The notes below the pieces were generated by a model. It had not been told where the DNA came from. It searched no databases and was given only the letters and a program-made list of their open reading frames with translations. A stretch of 64,000 nucleotides of DNA, taken from the NCBI GenBank assembly GCA_963823515.1, contig CAWGMB010000014.1:1-64000 (forward strand), given 5' to 3'. Positions within the stretch are counted from its first letter, which is position 1; each line of letters opens with the position of its first letter. Positions 27,640 through 38,051 of the stretch are shown here, piece by piece. The position numbers were made by a program, and so were the translations under genes. This stretch comes from Miltoncostaea sp963823515. Its GTDB lineage: Bacteria > Actinomycetota > Thermoleophilia > Miltoncostaeales > Miltoncostaeaceae.

Positions 27640-29818
27640 ATGGCAGTAGAAAATGTGACCGTGCAGATCGGCGACTCGCCGATCTCGTTCGAGACGGGCA
27701 AGCTGGCGAAGCAGGCCAACGGGTCGGTGCTCGTCCGCTCGGGCGACACGGTGATCCTGGTGACCGCGGTCGGCGCTCAGACGCCTCGACCCGGTGCGGA
27801 TTTCTTCCCGCTCACCGTGGACGTGGAGGAGCGCATGTACGCCGCGGGCAAGATCCCCGGCGGATTCATCAAGCGCGAGTCGCGCCCCAGCGACCGCGCC
27901 ACCCTGACGGCGCGCATGACCGACCGGCCGATCCGGCCGCTGTGGCCCAAGGGCTACCGCAACGAGACGCAGGTCGTCGCGACGATCCTCTCGGTCGACC
28001 AGGTGAACGCCTTCGACATCCTGGCGCTCAACGGCGCCTCGATGGCCCTCATGCTCTCCGAGATGCCCTTCCAGGGCCCGGTCGGCGCGGTGCGCATCGG
28101 CCTGATGGGCGACGAGTTCATCATCAACCCGACGCTGCAGGAGACCGAGGAGTCCGAGCTCGACCTCGTGGTCGCCGGCACCGTGGACGCGATCTCGATG
28201 GTCGAGGCCGGCGCGACCGAGGTGGACGAGGAGACGATGCTGGAGGCCCTCCAGATCGCCCAGGAGGAGATCCGCACCCTCTGCGCCGCGCAGCTCGAGC
28301 TGCAGAAGAAGGCCGGCAAGCCCAAGTGGGACGTCGCGCCGATCGTCGTGGACGACAAGCTCGCCGCCAAGGTCGAGAAGTCGTTCGGCAAGGACCTCGC
28401 CGAGGCCACCCTCGAGCAGGCCAAGCTGCTGCGGCGCGACAAGGTCGCCGCCGTCCGCTCCGCCGCCGCCGAGTCGATCCTCGGGGCCGACCCGGACCCG
28501 GAGGCCTCGGCCGACTTCGGCCGCGCCTTCGACGCGCTGCAGAAGAGCATCATCCGCCGCCGCATCGCGGTCGAGAAGCACCGCCCGGACGGCCGCAAGG
28601 CCGATGAGATCCGGCTCATCACGACGGAGGCCGGCATCCTGCCGCGCGTCCACGGCTCGGGCCTGTTCACCCGCGGCGAGACCCAGGTGCTGACGAGCCT
28701 CGCGCTCGGCACCACCAAGGAGGCGCAGCGCATCGACGGCCTCGGCATCGAGACCACCAAGCGCTACATCCACCACTACAACTTCCCGCCGTTCAGCGTG
28801 GGTGAGACCGGCTTCATGCGCGGCCCCAAGCGGCGCGACATCGGCCACGGCGCGCTCGCCGAGCGGGCCCTCCTGCCGATGGTCCCGGACGACGTCGAGT
28901 TCCCGTACACCCTGCGGCTCGTCTCCGAGACGCTCGAGTCCAACGGCTCCTCGTCGATGGCCTCGGTCTGCGGCTCGACGCTCGCCCTGCTCGACGCCGG
29001 CGTCCCGCTCACCCGGCCGGTGGCCGGCATCGCGATGGGCCTGATCAAGGAGGGCGACGACTACATCGTGCTCTCCGACATCCAGGGCGACGAGGATCAC
29101 CTCGGCGACATGGACTTCAAGGTCGCCGGCACGACGCGAGGGCATCAACGCCCTGCAGATGGACTGCAAGATCTCCGGCGTCACCTTCGACATGCTGCGC
29201 GACGCGCTCGCGCAGGCGAAGGCGGGCCGCGAGCACATCCTCGGCAAGATGGCGGAGACCCTCGCGGGCCCCCGCGAGGAGCTCTCGGCCTGGGCGCCGC
29301 GCATCACGGCGATCAAGATCGACCCGGACCGGATCGGCACCGTCATCGGCAAGGGCGGCGAGACCATCCGAGGCCTCGAGGCCGACTACGAGGTCGAGAT
29401 CTCGATCGAGGACGACGGCACCGTCAAGGTGTACGGCGTCAACGGCGAGAAGGCCGACTCCGCCGTCGAGGCGATCCGCGCGATGACGAAGGACGTCGAG
29501 ATCGGCGACACCTTCCACGGCGCGAAGGTCGTCAAGACCACCACCTTCGGCGCGTTCGTCGAGCTCACCAAGGGCGTGGACGGGCTGCTCCACATCTCGA
29601 ACCTCGGCAGCGGACGGGTCGAGAAGGTTGAGGACATCGTCAACCGGGGCGACGTCGTGGACGTCACCGTCGTCGAGGTGGACAAGGCGCGCGGCCGGAT
29701 CGGCCTGCGCATCGTCGGCACTGAGGGCGACGGCGGCGGCTCCGGCAGCGGCGCGGCCCCGGGCGAGGGCGACGACCAGCCCCGCCGCCGGCGACGGCGC
29801 CTGACCGCGGCCGAGTAA
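27640..29818 (+). CDS. pnp: Polyribonucleotide nucleotidyltransferase (PNPase), apparent frameshift
   Basis: Phosphorolytic 3'-5' exoribonuclease of RNA decay. It carries the first RNase PH domain (GGFIKRESRPSD), an all-helical domain, the second RNase PH domain (GETQVLTSLALGT, RREIGHGALAERAL-like RRDIGHGALAERAL), KH (DRIGTVIGKGGETIRGLE) and S1 (GAFVELTKGVDGLLHISNL) domains. In the second RNase PH domain the frame breaks at about 29128-29138: GDMDFKVAGT is read in the first frame and REGINALQMDCKISG in the next, with one extra base. Correcting it gives a full protein of about 725 residues ending at 29818. Confidence 0.93.
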
Positions 29819-31122
29819 TGGGCACCGGGCCGGCATCGGTGGTGCCCTTGCCGGTCCACGGCGTCACCTCGGGAGGGCTCCGGGTCGTATCGGAGACCCT
29901 CCCGGGCGTGCGCTCGGTGGCGATCGGCGTCTGGATCGGCGTCGGGTCGCGCTTCGAGCGCCCCGAGGAGGCGGGGATCTCCCACTTCCTCGAGCACATG
30001 CTGTTCAAGGGCACCCCGAGCCTCTCGGCCGAGGAGATCGCCCAGGCCTTCGACGGGCTCGGCGGCGAGGTCAACGCCGCCACCGGGAAGGACTACACCG
30101 TCCTCTACGCCCGCGTCCTCGACGAGCTCGTCGACCGGGCGATGCCCCTGCTCACCGACATGCTCCAGAGGCCGGCCTTCACCGACCTCGACCAGGAGCG
30201 CGAGGTGGTGCTGGAGGAGATCGCCATGTACGAGGACGATCCCCAGGACCAGATCCACGACCTCGTCAGCCACGCGGTCTTCCCCGACCAGGCGCTCGGA
30301 CGCCCGGTGATCGGCACGGCCGAGGTGATCGGCACGGTCCCCGAGGCCGGTGTGCGCGCCTATCACCGGGGGCACTACACGGCGCCCAACATGGTCGTGG
30401 CCGCCGCGGGCAACATCACCCACGAGCGCGTGATGGAGCTGGCCGAGGGCCTGCTCGCCGAGTTGTCCACCGCCGCGAGCACCGGTATCTACGAGCCCGC
30501 GCGCCCGGGCGCGCCGACGCTCGTCGTCAAGGAGAAGGCCACCGAGCAGTACCACCTGTGCCTGGGCGGCCCGGGACTGTCGCGCAACGACCCCCGCCGT
30601 CACGCCCAGTCGGTGCTCGACACCGTCCTCGGCGGCTCCATGAGCAGCCGGCTCTTCCAGGAGGTGCGCGAGAAGCGCGGCCTGGCGTACTCGGTCGGTT
30701 CGTACACCGTCGGCTACCAGGACGCCGGCCAGGTAGGCGTCTACCTGGGCACCCGCGAGGACAACCTGGCGACCGCCTGCGAGGTCATCTCCACCGAGCT
30801 GCGGCGCATCGGCTCCGAGCCGCTCCCCGACGCGGAGTTGCGCCGGGCGAAGGACCACCTGAAGGGGCGGATGATCCTCGGCATGGAGAGCTCCGGCACG
30901 CGCATGAACCGGATCGGCCGCGCGGTCCTCACCGGCACCGAGATGCTCACGATCGACGAGATCGAGGCGCGCATCGAGGCGGTCACCACCGAGGACGTCA
31001 TGGCCCTCGCCGCCGAGCACTGGCAGCCCGACCACATGTCCGCCGCGGCGATCGGGCCGAAGGGGGACGTCATACGCACGGCCATCGGCACCCTCGCCAC
31101 GGGGCTCGTCTCCGCCGGCTGA
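29818..31122 (+). CDS. M16-family zinc peptidase
   Basis: A 434-residue insulinase-type peptidase with the inverted zinc motif HFLEH (H56, E59, H60) and the downstream Glu in EREVVLEEIAMYEDDP. The C-terminal half is the second, inactive M16 domain with SRLFQEVREKRGLAYSVGSY. Similar one-chain proteases follow pnp in many Gram-positive genomes; the substrate is not known, though relatives process peptides. ATG overlaps the pnp stop by one base, which supports 29818 as the true pnp end. Confidence 0.93.
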   Translation: MGTGPASVVPLPVHGVTSGGLRVVSETLPGVRSVAIGVWIGVGSRFERPEEAGISHFLEHMLFKGTPSLSAEEIAQAFDGLGGEVNAATGKDYTVLYARVLDELVDRAMPLLTDMLQRPAFTDLDQEREVVLEEIAMYEDDPQDQIHDLVSHAVFPDQALGRPVIGTAEVIGTVPEAGVRAYHRGHYTAPNMVVAAAGNITHERVMELAEGLLAELSTAASTGIYEPARPGAPTLVVKEKATEQYHLCLGGPGLSRNDPRRHAQSVLDTVLGGSMSSRLFQEVREKRGLAYSVGSYTVGYQDAGQVGVYLGTREDNLATACEVISTELRRIGSEPLPDAELRRAKDHLKGRMILGMESSGTRMNRIGRAVLTGTEMLTIDEIEARIEAVTTEDVMALAAEHWQPDHMSAAAIGPKGDVIRTAIGTLATGLVSAG

Positions 31123-31133
31123 CCCGGCGGGCC

Positions 31134-31739
31134 TCAGGCGTCGGCCGGGGTCGGAGGGGCCGCCGTCGGGGACGGCGGGCGGACGCCGAAGGCGGCCAGG
31201 CGCCCCACGCGGTGGGCCAGCTCGATGACCGTGATGCTCGCGTTGCCGACCGGCACCAGGTGCTCGGGCGCGAGGCCGGCGAGCGTCGCGCAGGCGGCGC
31301 GCACCGGACCGCCGTGGGTCACCACGAGCGCGCGCTCGGCGCCGGAGGCCGCCAGCTCGCGGGCGGCTTCGGCCACCCGCGCGCAGACCTCGTCCCAGGC
31401 CTCGCCACCCGGCGGGTCGGCCAGGCCGTCGCGCCAGGCCATGAAGCGCCCGCCGGGCTCGGCGTAGAGCTCCTCGGCCGAGCGCCCGGTCCAGTCGCCC
31501 ATCGCGCACTCGCGCCAGCGGGGGTCCGTGACGGCCCCCTCGGCGAGGAGGGCGCCGGTCTCGACGGCGCGGCGCAGATCGGAGGTGACGGCCAGATCGG
31601 GCTCCAGCGCCCGCACGAGCGGCGCCGTGCGGCGCGCCTCCTCACGGCCCCGGGGATGCAGGGGCGGGTCGGCCTGGCCCTGGACCCGCCCGAGGGCGTT
31701 CCACTCGGATTCGCCGTGGCGGACGAGGATCAGGCGCAC
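31134..31739 (-). CDS. Histidine phosphatase family protein
   Basis: A 201-residue phosphoglycerate-mutase-like phosphatase with LVRHGESEWN at the N terminus (catalytic His in RHG), TSDLRRAVET for the second Arg, and VTHGGPVRAA for the second His. Such proteins include broad phosphatases and CobC-like enzymes; no cobalamin genes are near. GTG at 31739 lies 6 bases after TAGGGT on the minus strand. The last ~20 residues are Pro-rich. It points toward the M16 gene and is divergent from dapB. Confidence 0.9.
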   Translation of the reverse strand: MRLILVRHGESEWNALGRVQGQADPPLHPRGREEARRTAPLVRALEPDLAVTSDLRRAVETGALLAEGAVTDPRWRECAMGDWTGRSAEELYAEPGGRFMAWRDGLADPPGGEAWDEVCARVAEAARELAASGAERALVVTHGGPVRAACATLAGLAPEHLVPVGNASITVIELAHRVGRLAAFGVRPPSPTAAPPTPADA

Positions 31740-31881
31740 TCGCCCACCCTACGGGGCCTCGCGCCGAATGACGCCCGCGCCGCGCGCCGAGTGGCGCGCT
31801 CGCACAGAGGCGCCCTCCCCGCCGGCGACCGCCGCCCCACGCGGGAGGCCGATCGCGGGGCCCGGCTGTAGGGTGGGCTCC

Positions 31882-32574
31882 GTGATCGAGGTATGCGTCT
31901 CCGGCGCCGCCGGGCGAATGGGTCAGGCCGTGGTCGGCGCGGTCGGCCGTGAGAGCGACATGCGCGTGGCCATGTCCGTCGATCCCGCGCTGGGGGACGC
32001 CCCGGGCGCCTATCCGGATCTCGGCGCCGCGCTCGCCGCCGGCACGCCCGAGGTGATGGTCAACTTCACGATCCCGGCGACCGTCTTCGCCAATGCCCGC
32101 CAGGCGCTGTCGGCCGGGGTGCACGTCGTGATCGGGACCACCGGGCTCACCGACACTCAGGTCGCCGAGCTGCGCGAGCTGGCCGAGGGCGGGCCGGCCA
32201 ACGCACTGATCGCGCCGAACTTCGCGGTCGGCGCCGTCCTGCTGATGCGCTTCGCCGCGGAGGCCTCGCGGCACATGGCGAAGGCCGAGATCATCGAGCT
32301 GCACCACGACCGCAAGCTCGACGCGCCCTCGGGCACGGCGCTGCGGACGGCAGCCCTGATGGAGGGCGACCCCGTGATCCACTCGGTGCGCCTTCCCGGC
32401 CTGGTCGCGCACCAGGAGGTGATCCTGGGCGGGCACGACGAGACGCTCACCATCCGCCACGACTCGCTCTCGCGGGAGAGCTTCATGCCGGGGGTCGTGC
32501 TGGCCGTGCGCGCCGTGGCATCCCGCCCCGGACTGACCCTGGGGCTCGAACCCGTCCTCTTCGGCGAGGCGTGA
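31882..32574 (+). CDS. dapB: 4-hydroxy-tetrahydrodipicolinate reductase
   Basis: Second committed step of diaminopimelate and lysine synthesis. The 230-residue protein is at the short end for the family. It has the nucleotide-binding GAAGRMGQAVVGAV, VNFTIPATV, GTTGLTDTQ, the substrate motif ELHHDRKLDAPSGTA, and SFMPGVVLAV at the C terminus. The GTG at 31882 is 7 bases after TAGGGT (31869-31874). The stop overlaps the pyruvate carboxylase start (GTGA). Confidence 0.94.
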   Translation: MIEVCVSGAAGRMGQAVVGAVGRESDMRVAMSVDPALGDAPGAYPDLGAALAAGTPEVMVNFTIPATVFANARQALSAGVHVVIGTTGLTDTQVAELRELAEGGPANALIAPNFAVGAVLLMRFAAEASRHMAKAEIIELHHDRKLDAPSGTALRTAALMEGDPVIHSVRLPGLVAHQEVILGGHDETLTIRHDSLSRESFMPGVVLAVRAVASRPGLTLGLEPVLFGEA

Positions 32575-35500
32575 CCCGGGTGCCGGCGACCCGTCGGATC
32601 CGCAAGCTCCTCGTCGCGAACCGGAGCGAGATCGCGATCCGCGTGTTCCGCGCGGCCACCGAACTCGGTCTGCGGACCGTGGCGATCTACTCGCTGGAGG
32701 ACCGCTTCGCCCTGCACCGCTTCAAGGCGGACGAGGCCTACCAGGTGGGCCGGGGCGCCGAGCCGGTGCGCGCCTACCTCGACATCGACGACATCATGCG
32801 CGTCGCACACGAGGCGGGCGTCGACGCGATCCACCCGGGATACGGCTTCCTCGCCGAGAACCCCGACCTCGCCCTCGCCTGCTCGCGCGAGAACATCTGC
32901 TGGATCGGCCCCCCGCGCGAGGTGATGGAGCGCCTCGGCAACAAGGTCGAGGCCCGCGCTCTGGCCGGGCGCGCCGGCGTGCCCACGATGCCCGCGACCG
33001 GCGCCCTGCCCGACGATCCCGACGCGGTGCGGCGCCTCGCGCAGGAGGTCGGCTTCCCGCTGATGGTGAAGGCGAGCTGGGGCGGAGGCGGGCGCGGGAT
33101 GCGCGTCGTGCGCGATCCGGGCGAGCTCGACGAGTCGGTCGACGCCGCCCGCCGGGAGGCGCTGTCGGCCTTCGGCAACGGCGAGGTCTTCCTCGAGCGC
33201 CTGGTGGAGCGGGCGTGGCACATCGAGGTGCAGGTGCTCGCCGACGAGCACGGCAAGGTGGTCCACCTGTACGAGCGCGACTGCACCGTGCAGCGCCGCC
33301 ACCAGAAGGTGGTCGAGATCGCCCCGTCTCCGCGGCTCGAGCCGGCCGTGCGCGACGAGATCTGCGCCGCCGCGGTGCGCCTGATGGGCGAGGCCCGTTA
33401 CCGCTGCGCGGGAACGGTGGAGTTCCTGATGGACGCCGACACGGGCGACTTCTTCTTCATCGAGGTCAACCCGCGCGTGCAGGTGGAGCACACGGTCACC
33501 GAGGTGGTGACGGGCATCGACATCGTTAAGGCGCAGATCCGGATCTCCCAGGGCGCCGCCATCGGGACGGCCGCGAGCGGCGTGCCGCCGCAGGAGGAGA
33601 TCCGCGTCCACGGCTCCGCGATGCAGTGCCGCATCACGACCGAGGATCCCGAGAACCACTTCATCCCGGACTACGGGCGCATCAGCGCCTACCGCGAGGC
33701 CACCGGATTCGGCATCCGCCTCGACGGCGGCACGGCTTATTCGTCGGCCGTGATCACGCCCTTCTACGACTCGCTGCTGGAGAAGGTGACGGCCTGGGCG
33801 CCGACGCACGAGGAGTCGACCCGCCGGATGGACCGGGCGCTGCGCGAGTTCCGGATCCGCGGTGTCACGACCAACCTCGCCTTTCTCGAGGCGCTGATCG
33901 CCCACCCGCAGTTCCGCTCGGGCGACTACACGACGCGCTTCATCGACGAGACCCCGGAGCTCTTCCGGTTCCGCCCCCGGCGCGACCGGGCCACGCGGCT
34001 GCTCGCCTTCATCGGCGAGGTCATCGTCAACGGGAACCCGGAGGTCGCCGGGCGGCCCGTGCCGACCCACGTGCCGATCCCCCGGATCCCCGAGGTTTCG
34101 ATCCAGTCCTCCGAGCCCTACGGGACGCGGGACCGGCTCCTGGAGCTCGGGCCCGAGGGCTTCGCCCGCTGGATGCGCGACGAGCGCCGCCTGCTGATCA
34201 CCGACACCACCTTCCGCGACGCCCACCAGTCGCTGCTCGCCACGCGCTTTCGCACGCACGACCTCGTGAGGCCCGCCGCCTACTACGCCCGCAACCTGCC
34301 GGGGCTGTTCTCCCTGGAGGCCTGGGGCGGCGCCACCTTCGACGTCGCCATGCGCTTCCTGCGCGAGGACCCCTGGGACCGGCTGACGCAGCTGCGCGCC
34401 GCCGCCCCGAACATCCTCATCCAGATGCTGCTGCGCTCGTCCAACGCGGTCGGGTACACCAACTACCCGGACAACGTCGTGCGCTACTTCGTCGCCCAGG
34501 CGGCCGAGGGGGGCATCGACCTCTTCCGCGTCTTCGACAGCCTCAACTGGGTCGAGAACATGCGGGTCGCGATGGACGCCGTGCTCGAGTCGGGGGCGCT
34601 GCTCGAGGCGGCGATCTGCTACACGGGCGACCTCACCGACCCGAGCCGGACGAAGTACGACCTCGGCTACTACGTGAGGATGGCCAAGGAGCTCGAGGCG
34701 GCCGGCGCCCACATCCTCGGCATCAAGGACATGGCGGGGCTCTGCAAGCCGGAGGCCGCCCGGACCCTGGTCGCGGCCCTCCGTGACGAGGTCGGCATCC
34801 CGATCCACTTCCACACACACGACACCTCCGGCATCGCCGCCGCGTCGGTGCTCGCCGCCTCGGAGGCCGGCGTCGACGCGGTCGACCTCGCGATGGATCC
34901 GATGAGTGGGCTCACCTCGCAGCCCAACCTGGGCGGCGTCGTGGAGGCGCTGCGCGACACCCCGCGTGACACGGGGCTCGGGCGCGAGTCGCTCGCGCGG
35001 GTGGCCGGCTACTGGGAGGCCGTGCGGGCCGCCTACGCGGGCTTCGAGAGCGACCAGCGCGCCGGGGCGTCGGAGGTCTACGAGCACGAGATGCCCGGGG
35101 GCCAGTACACCAATCTGCGCCAGCAGGCGCGCGCCCTGGGCATCGAGGCGCGCTGGCGCGAGGTGGCCCGCTCCTACACCGAGGTGAACCGCCTCTTCGG
35201 CGACATCGTGAAGGTGACGCCGACATCCAAGGTCGTGGGCGATCTGGCGGTCTACATGGTCACCAACGACCTCACCGCAGAGCAGGTGCTCGACCCGGAC
35301 AAGGACATCGCGTTCCCGGACTCGGTCGTCGAGTACTTCCACGGCGACCTCGGCCAGCCGTACGGCGGGTTCCCCGAGGCCCTGCAGGCCAAGATCCTGA
35401 AGGGCGCGGAGCCGCTGGCCGTGCGCCCCGGCGAGGTGCTGGAGCCGGTCGATCTCGAGGCGGCGCGGGCGGAGGCCGAGAAGAAGGTGCGGCGTCACGT

Positions 35501-36035
35501 CTCGGACCGCGAGCTCGCGAGCTACCTGATGTACCCCAAGGTTTTCACCGAGTTCGCGGAGAGCCAGCGCCTGCACGGCGACCTGAGCGTCCTGCCGACG
35601 CCGGTCTTCTTCTACGGGCTGCGCCGCGACGACGAGCTCTTCGTCAACATCGAGCGCGGCAAGACCCTCGTCATCCGCTTCCTGGCCGAAGGTGAGGCGG
35701 ACGACGAGGCGCATCGCACGATCTTCTTCGAGCTGAACGGGCAGCCGCGCGAGGTCAAGGTGACCGACCGGTCGCTCGCGCCGAGCGGGCCCGGCCGCCG
35801 GATGGCCACCGAGGGCGACCCGAGCCACGTGGCCGCGCCGATGCCCGGCCTCGTGGTCGCGGTCACGGCCCATGAGGGCGACCGCATCGCCCGCGGCGAC
35901 CGCCTGCTCTCGATCGAGGCGATGAAGATGGAGACGGGCGTCTTCGCCGACCGGGACGGCGTGGTGAAGGAGGTCATCGTCGGGGCCGGCACCCAGGTCG
36001 ACACCAAGCAGCTGCTGATGGTGCTCGAGGACTGA
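32571..36035 (+). CDS. pyc: Pyruvate carboxylase
   Basis: Biotin enzyme that carboxylates pyruvate to oxaloacetate. The 1154-residue protein has a biotin carboxylase domain (LLVANRSEIAIRVFRAA; GGGGRGMR; FIEVNPRVQVEHTVTE), a carboxyltransferase domain (TDTTFRDAHQSLLATRFRT; HFHTHDTSG; EMPGGQYTNL) and a biotinyl domain with the lysine K1119 in EAMKMETG. The GTG start overlaps the dapB stop, so oxaloacetate supply is translationally linked to lysine/DAP synthesis, which draws on aspartate. Confidence 0.97.
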   Translation: MTRVPATRRIRKLLVANRSEIAIRVFRAATELGLRTVAIYSLEDRFALHRFKADEAYQVGRGAEPVRAYLDIDDIMRVAHEAGVDAIHPGYGFLAENPDLALACSRENICWIGPPREVMERLGNKVEARALAGRAGVPTMPATGALPDDPDAVRRLAQEVGFPLMVKASWGGGGRGMRVVRDPGELDESVDAARREALSAFGNGEVFLERLVERAWHIEVQVLADEHGKVVHLYERDCTVQRRHQKVVEIAPSPRLEPAVRDEICAAAVRLMGEARYRCAGTVEFLMDADTGDFFFIEVNPRVQVEHTVTEVVTGIDIVKAQIRISQGAAIGTAASGVPPQEEIRVHGSAMQCRITTEDPENHFIPDYGRISAYREATGFGIRLDGGTAYSSAVITPFYDSLLEKVTAWAPTHEESTRRMDRALREFRIRGVTTNLAFLEALIAHPQFRSGDYTTRFIDETPELFRFRPRRDRATRLLAFIGEVIVNGNPEVAGRPVPTHVPIPRIPEVSIQSSEPYGTRDRLLELGPEGFARWMRDERRLLITDTTFRDAHQSLLATRFRTHDLVRPAAYYARNLPGLFSLEAWGGATFDVAMRFLREDPWDRLTQLRAAAPNILIQMLLRSSNAVGYTNYPDNVVRYFVAQAAEGGIDLFRVFDSLNWVENMRVAMDAVLESGALLEAAICYTGDLTDPSRTKYDLGYYVRMAKELEAAGAHILGIKDMAGLCKPEAARTLVAALRDEVGIPIHFHTHDTSGIAAASVLAASEAGVDAVDLAMDPMSGLTSQPNLGGVVEALRDTPRDTGLGRESLARVAGYWEAVRAAYAGFESDQRAGASEVYEHEMPGGQYTNLRQQARALGIEARWREVARSYTEVNRLFGDIVKVTPTSKVVGDLAVYMVTNDLTAEQVLDPDKDIAFPDSVVEYFHGDLGQPYGGFPEALQAKILKGAEPLAVRPGEVLEPVDLEAARAEAEKKVRRHVSDRELASYLMYPKVFTEFAESQRLHGDLSVLPTPVFFYGLRRDDELFVNIERGKTLVIRFLAEGEADDEAHRTIFFELNGQPREVKVTDRSLAPSGPGRRMATEGDPSHVAAPMPGLVVAVTAHEGDRIARGDRLLSIEAMKMETGVFADRDGVVKEVIVGAGTQVDTKQLLMVLED

Positions 36036-36102
36036 CCGCCCGTCGGCATCGCCCGGGTCACGGGTTAAGATGGCCGCGGAGTCCGACACCGGGGGGGAAC
36101 CG

Positions 36103-36510
36103 ATGAGCGAAGGCTGGAGCAAGATCGCAGAGGGCGATGTGGAGCTGCGTGAGCGTCGCGGCGGCGGGGCCGGCTCTCGCGACCTGGCCGGCGCTCTGGG
36201 CGCCCAGGGCATGACGCTTCGCGTCTGGCGCTACGAGCCCGGCAACGAGATGGCCTACCACCGTCACCACGAGCAGGAGGAGATCTACCACCTGATCTCC
36301 GGCGGCCCCCAGGAGGTCTTCGTGGAGGGGGAGGTCGTCACGGTGCAGGACGGCGAGTGGCTGCGCTTCGACAAGGGCACGGCCCGGCGCATCCAGAACC
36401 ACGGCGACCGCGAGTCGGTGTGGCTCACCATCGGGGCGCCTCCCGGCACCGGGATCACGGATGGCATCCGCATCGACCCGGCCACCGGCGAGGAGATCCC
36501 CCGGACGTGA
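36103..36510 (+). CDS. Cupin-domain protein
   Basis: A 135-residue single cupin with the metal-binding motif MAYHRHHEQEEIYHLISG and the second motif region WLRFDKGTARRIQNHGD. Substrate is unknown; these are often small-molecule-binding or isomerase-type proteins. TTAAGAT (36063-36069) looks like a -10 box with a leader of about 25 bases. ATG at 36103 is preferred over the ATG at 36070, because the latter would lie within the promoter and lacks a ribosome site. Confidence 0.85.
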   Translation: MSEGWSKIAEGDVELRERRGGGAGSRDLAGALGAQGMTLRVWRYEPGNEMAYHRHHEQEEIYHLISGGPQEVFVEGEVVTVQDGEWLRFDKGTARRIQNHGDRESVWLTIGAPPGTGITDGIRIDPATGEEIPRT

Positions 36511-36526
36511 TCCGCTCCCTGCTCTA

Positions 36527-37036
36527 GTGGGGCCCCGGCTCGTGGGTCTCGCCGCGATCCTCGCGCGCAAGCAGGGGGCCGCGGCCGCCCAGGCGCTCCT
36601 GCGCAAGGGCAACGCATGGATGGCCGACCCCGGCAACGATGCCGCCCGACAGGCGCTCGTGGAGCAGTTGCGCGCGGGCGCCGAGCGCGCCGGCGGCTCC
36701 GCCGCCCGTCTCGGCGCCCGCCTGGCGAAGGAGGTCGACCGGCGGCGCGTGTCGGTCGCCTCCTGGGAGCGCGATCTCATGTCGCTCCGGTACGAGGCCG
36801 CCGACACGGCGCCCGGGCCGGTGCGGGACGCGGCGCTCGGCGTCTACGCGGCGCAGGTGTCCTCGGGAGTCCACCTGATCGCAGGCGCGGGGAACCCCGG
36901 CCGGGCCCGGACGGATGTGCTGCGGGCGCTGGCGGCCGAGGAGCGGATGCTGCGCTCCGAGCGCTTCGGTGCGGAGGAGAAGCGGCGGGCGATCGCGGCC
37001 GTCGTGGCGGCCCGGGAGGCCTGCGCGGCGCGCTGA
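36527..37036 (+). CDS. Helical protein of unknown function
   Basis: About 169 residues, rich in Ala, Arg and Glu, predicted mostly helical. It opens with LAAILARKQGAAAAQALLRKGN and contains several amphipathic helices (VEQLRAGAERAGGSAARLGARLAKEVDRRR). I see no signal peptide, membrane helix or known motif. GTG at 36527 or 36542 could be the start. The composition and high AT/GC third-position bias match neighbouring genes, so it is probably real. No function is proposed. Confidence 0.6.
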   Translation: MGPRLVGLAAILARKQGAAAAQALLRKGNAWMADPGNDAARQALVEQLRAGAERAGGSAARLGARLAKEVDRRRVSVASWERDLMSLRYEAADTAPGPVRDAALGVYAAQVSSGVHLIAGAGNPGRARTDVLRALAAEERMLRSERFGAEEKRRAIAAVVAAREACAAR

Positions 37037-37183
37037 GGATCTCCTCGCCGGAGCGAGCGGATAGGTCACGCTCCGGCCGCGGGATGCCGATAGGTATTGC
37101 GTCCCGCTTCACCGATCGTCGCCGCGGCCTCCCCCCGCAGGTCGGGACGCGGCCGGCTCACAGTCGCCGTCCGGAGGATCTTC

Positions 37184-38051
37184 ATGTGCCCACCTCGCCC
37201 CCTCGCCGTCCTCGCCGCGCTGGCGCTGCTCATCGGAGTGGCCTCGGCCGTCGATGCGGGTGGCGCGGCCGCCGCCCCCAAGCAGGTGACGTCGGCCAAG
37301 CTCGCCAAGCAGCTGAAGGTGCCCAGCGAAGTTCTCCAAGCAGACCAAGCGCCTCAACAAGCAGGCCAAGCAGCTCCGGGTCCAGGTGCGCTCGTTCGCC
37401 GTTCAGATGTCGGCGCTGGTGGGCCGCGTGGATGCGCTGGAGGCGCGTTTCGCGAGGGCGGTCGGAGCCGGCGGGGTCGGACCCGAGGGCCCGGCCGGAG
37501 CGCCCGGCGCGTCCGGCGCGGTCGGTCCGTCCGGGCCGCAGGGCCCTGCGGGGCCGAAGGGCAACACCGGTGACACCGGGCCGCAGGGTGCGACCGGGCC
37601 CCGCGGGCTCACCTGGCAGGGCGCCTGGTCGGGCTCGACGACCTACGCCAAGGACGACGCCGTCCAGTACAACGGCTCCTCCTACGTGGCCTCGGCCACC
37701 GCGTCTGCCGGCCTCGTGCCGGGAGCCGCGCCGGTCTGGCAGCTCCTGGCCCAGAAGGGCGCCGGCGGCGGCGGCGGCGGGGCGATCACCGGCTTCCAGG
37801 TGGAGATCTTCGACTCGACCGTGGCCGCCACGGCCGACCAGAACGTCACGGTCGGCAAGACCTGCAGCGGCGGCGGCATCGCCACCGGCGGCACGTCGAG
37901 CCTCGTCAACAGCACGGACGGCGACGTCATCGGCGGCCAGGTCGGAGCGGACGTGGATGGTGTCCCGCGCACCTGGTACGTCGTCTTCCACTCGAACTTC
38001 ACCAAGAACGTCCCGCTGAAGATCTGGGTGGTCTGCGCGACGACCTCCTAG
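37184..38051 (+). CDS. Secreted collagen-like protein with CBM5/12-like module, apparent frameshift
   Basis: A signal peptide begins MCPPRPLAVLAALALLIGV after a good ribosome site (GGAGG). The chain then has a Lys/Gln-rich helical stretch, a short helix, about 14 Gly-X-Y triplets (GPEGPAGAPGASGAVGPSG and on), a Trp/Tyr module WQGAWSGSTTYAKDDAVQY resembling chitin-binding CBM5/12, a Gly linker and a beta-rich end. The first frame gives the signal peptide to about 37322; the next frame, entered by skipping one base near 37322-37326, gives the rest. Probably an exported surface protein. The ligand is unknown. Confidence 0.75.

Noticed and set aside
32157..36212. A 1351-codon open frame on the minus strand opposite pyruvate carboxylase
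   Set aside because: It is a shadow of a high-GC gene: it lacks motifs, is His/Asp/Arg-biased, and lies antisense to a full-length, conserved pyc.
37184..38051. Prophage tail fibre
   Set aside because: Collagen-like repeats plus a CBM-like module occur in phage tails, but there is a signal peptide and no phage gene nearby.
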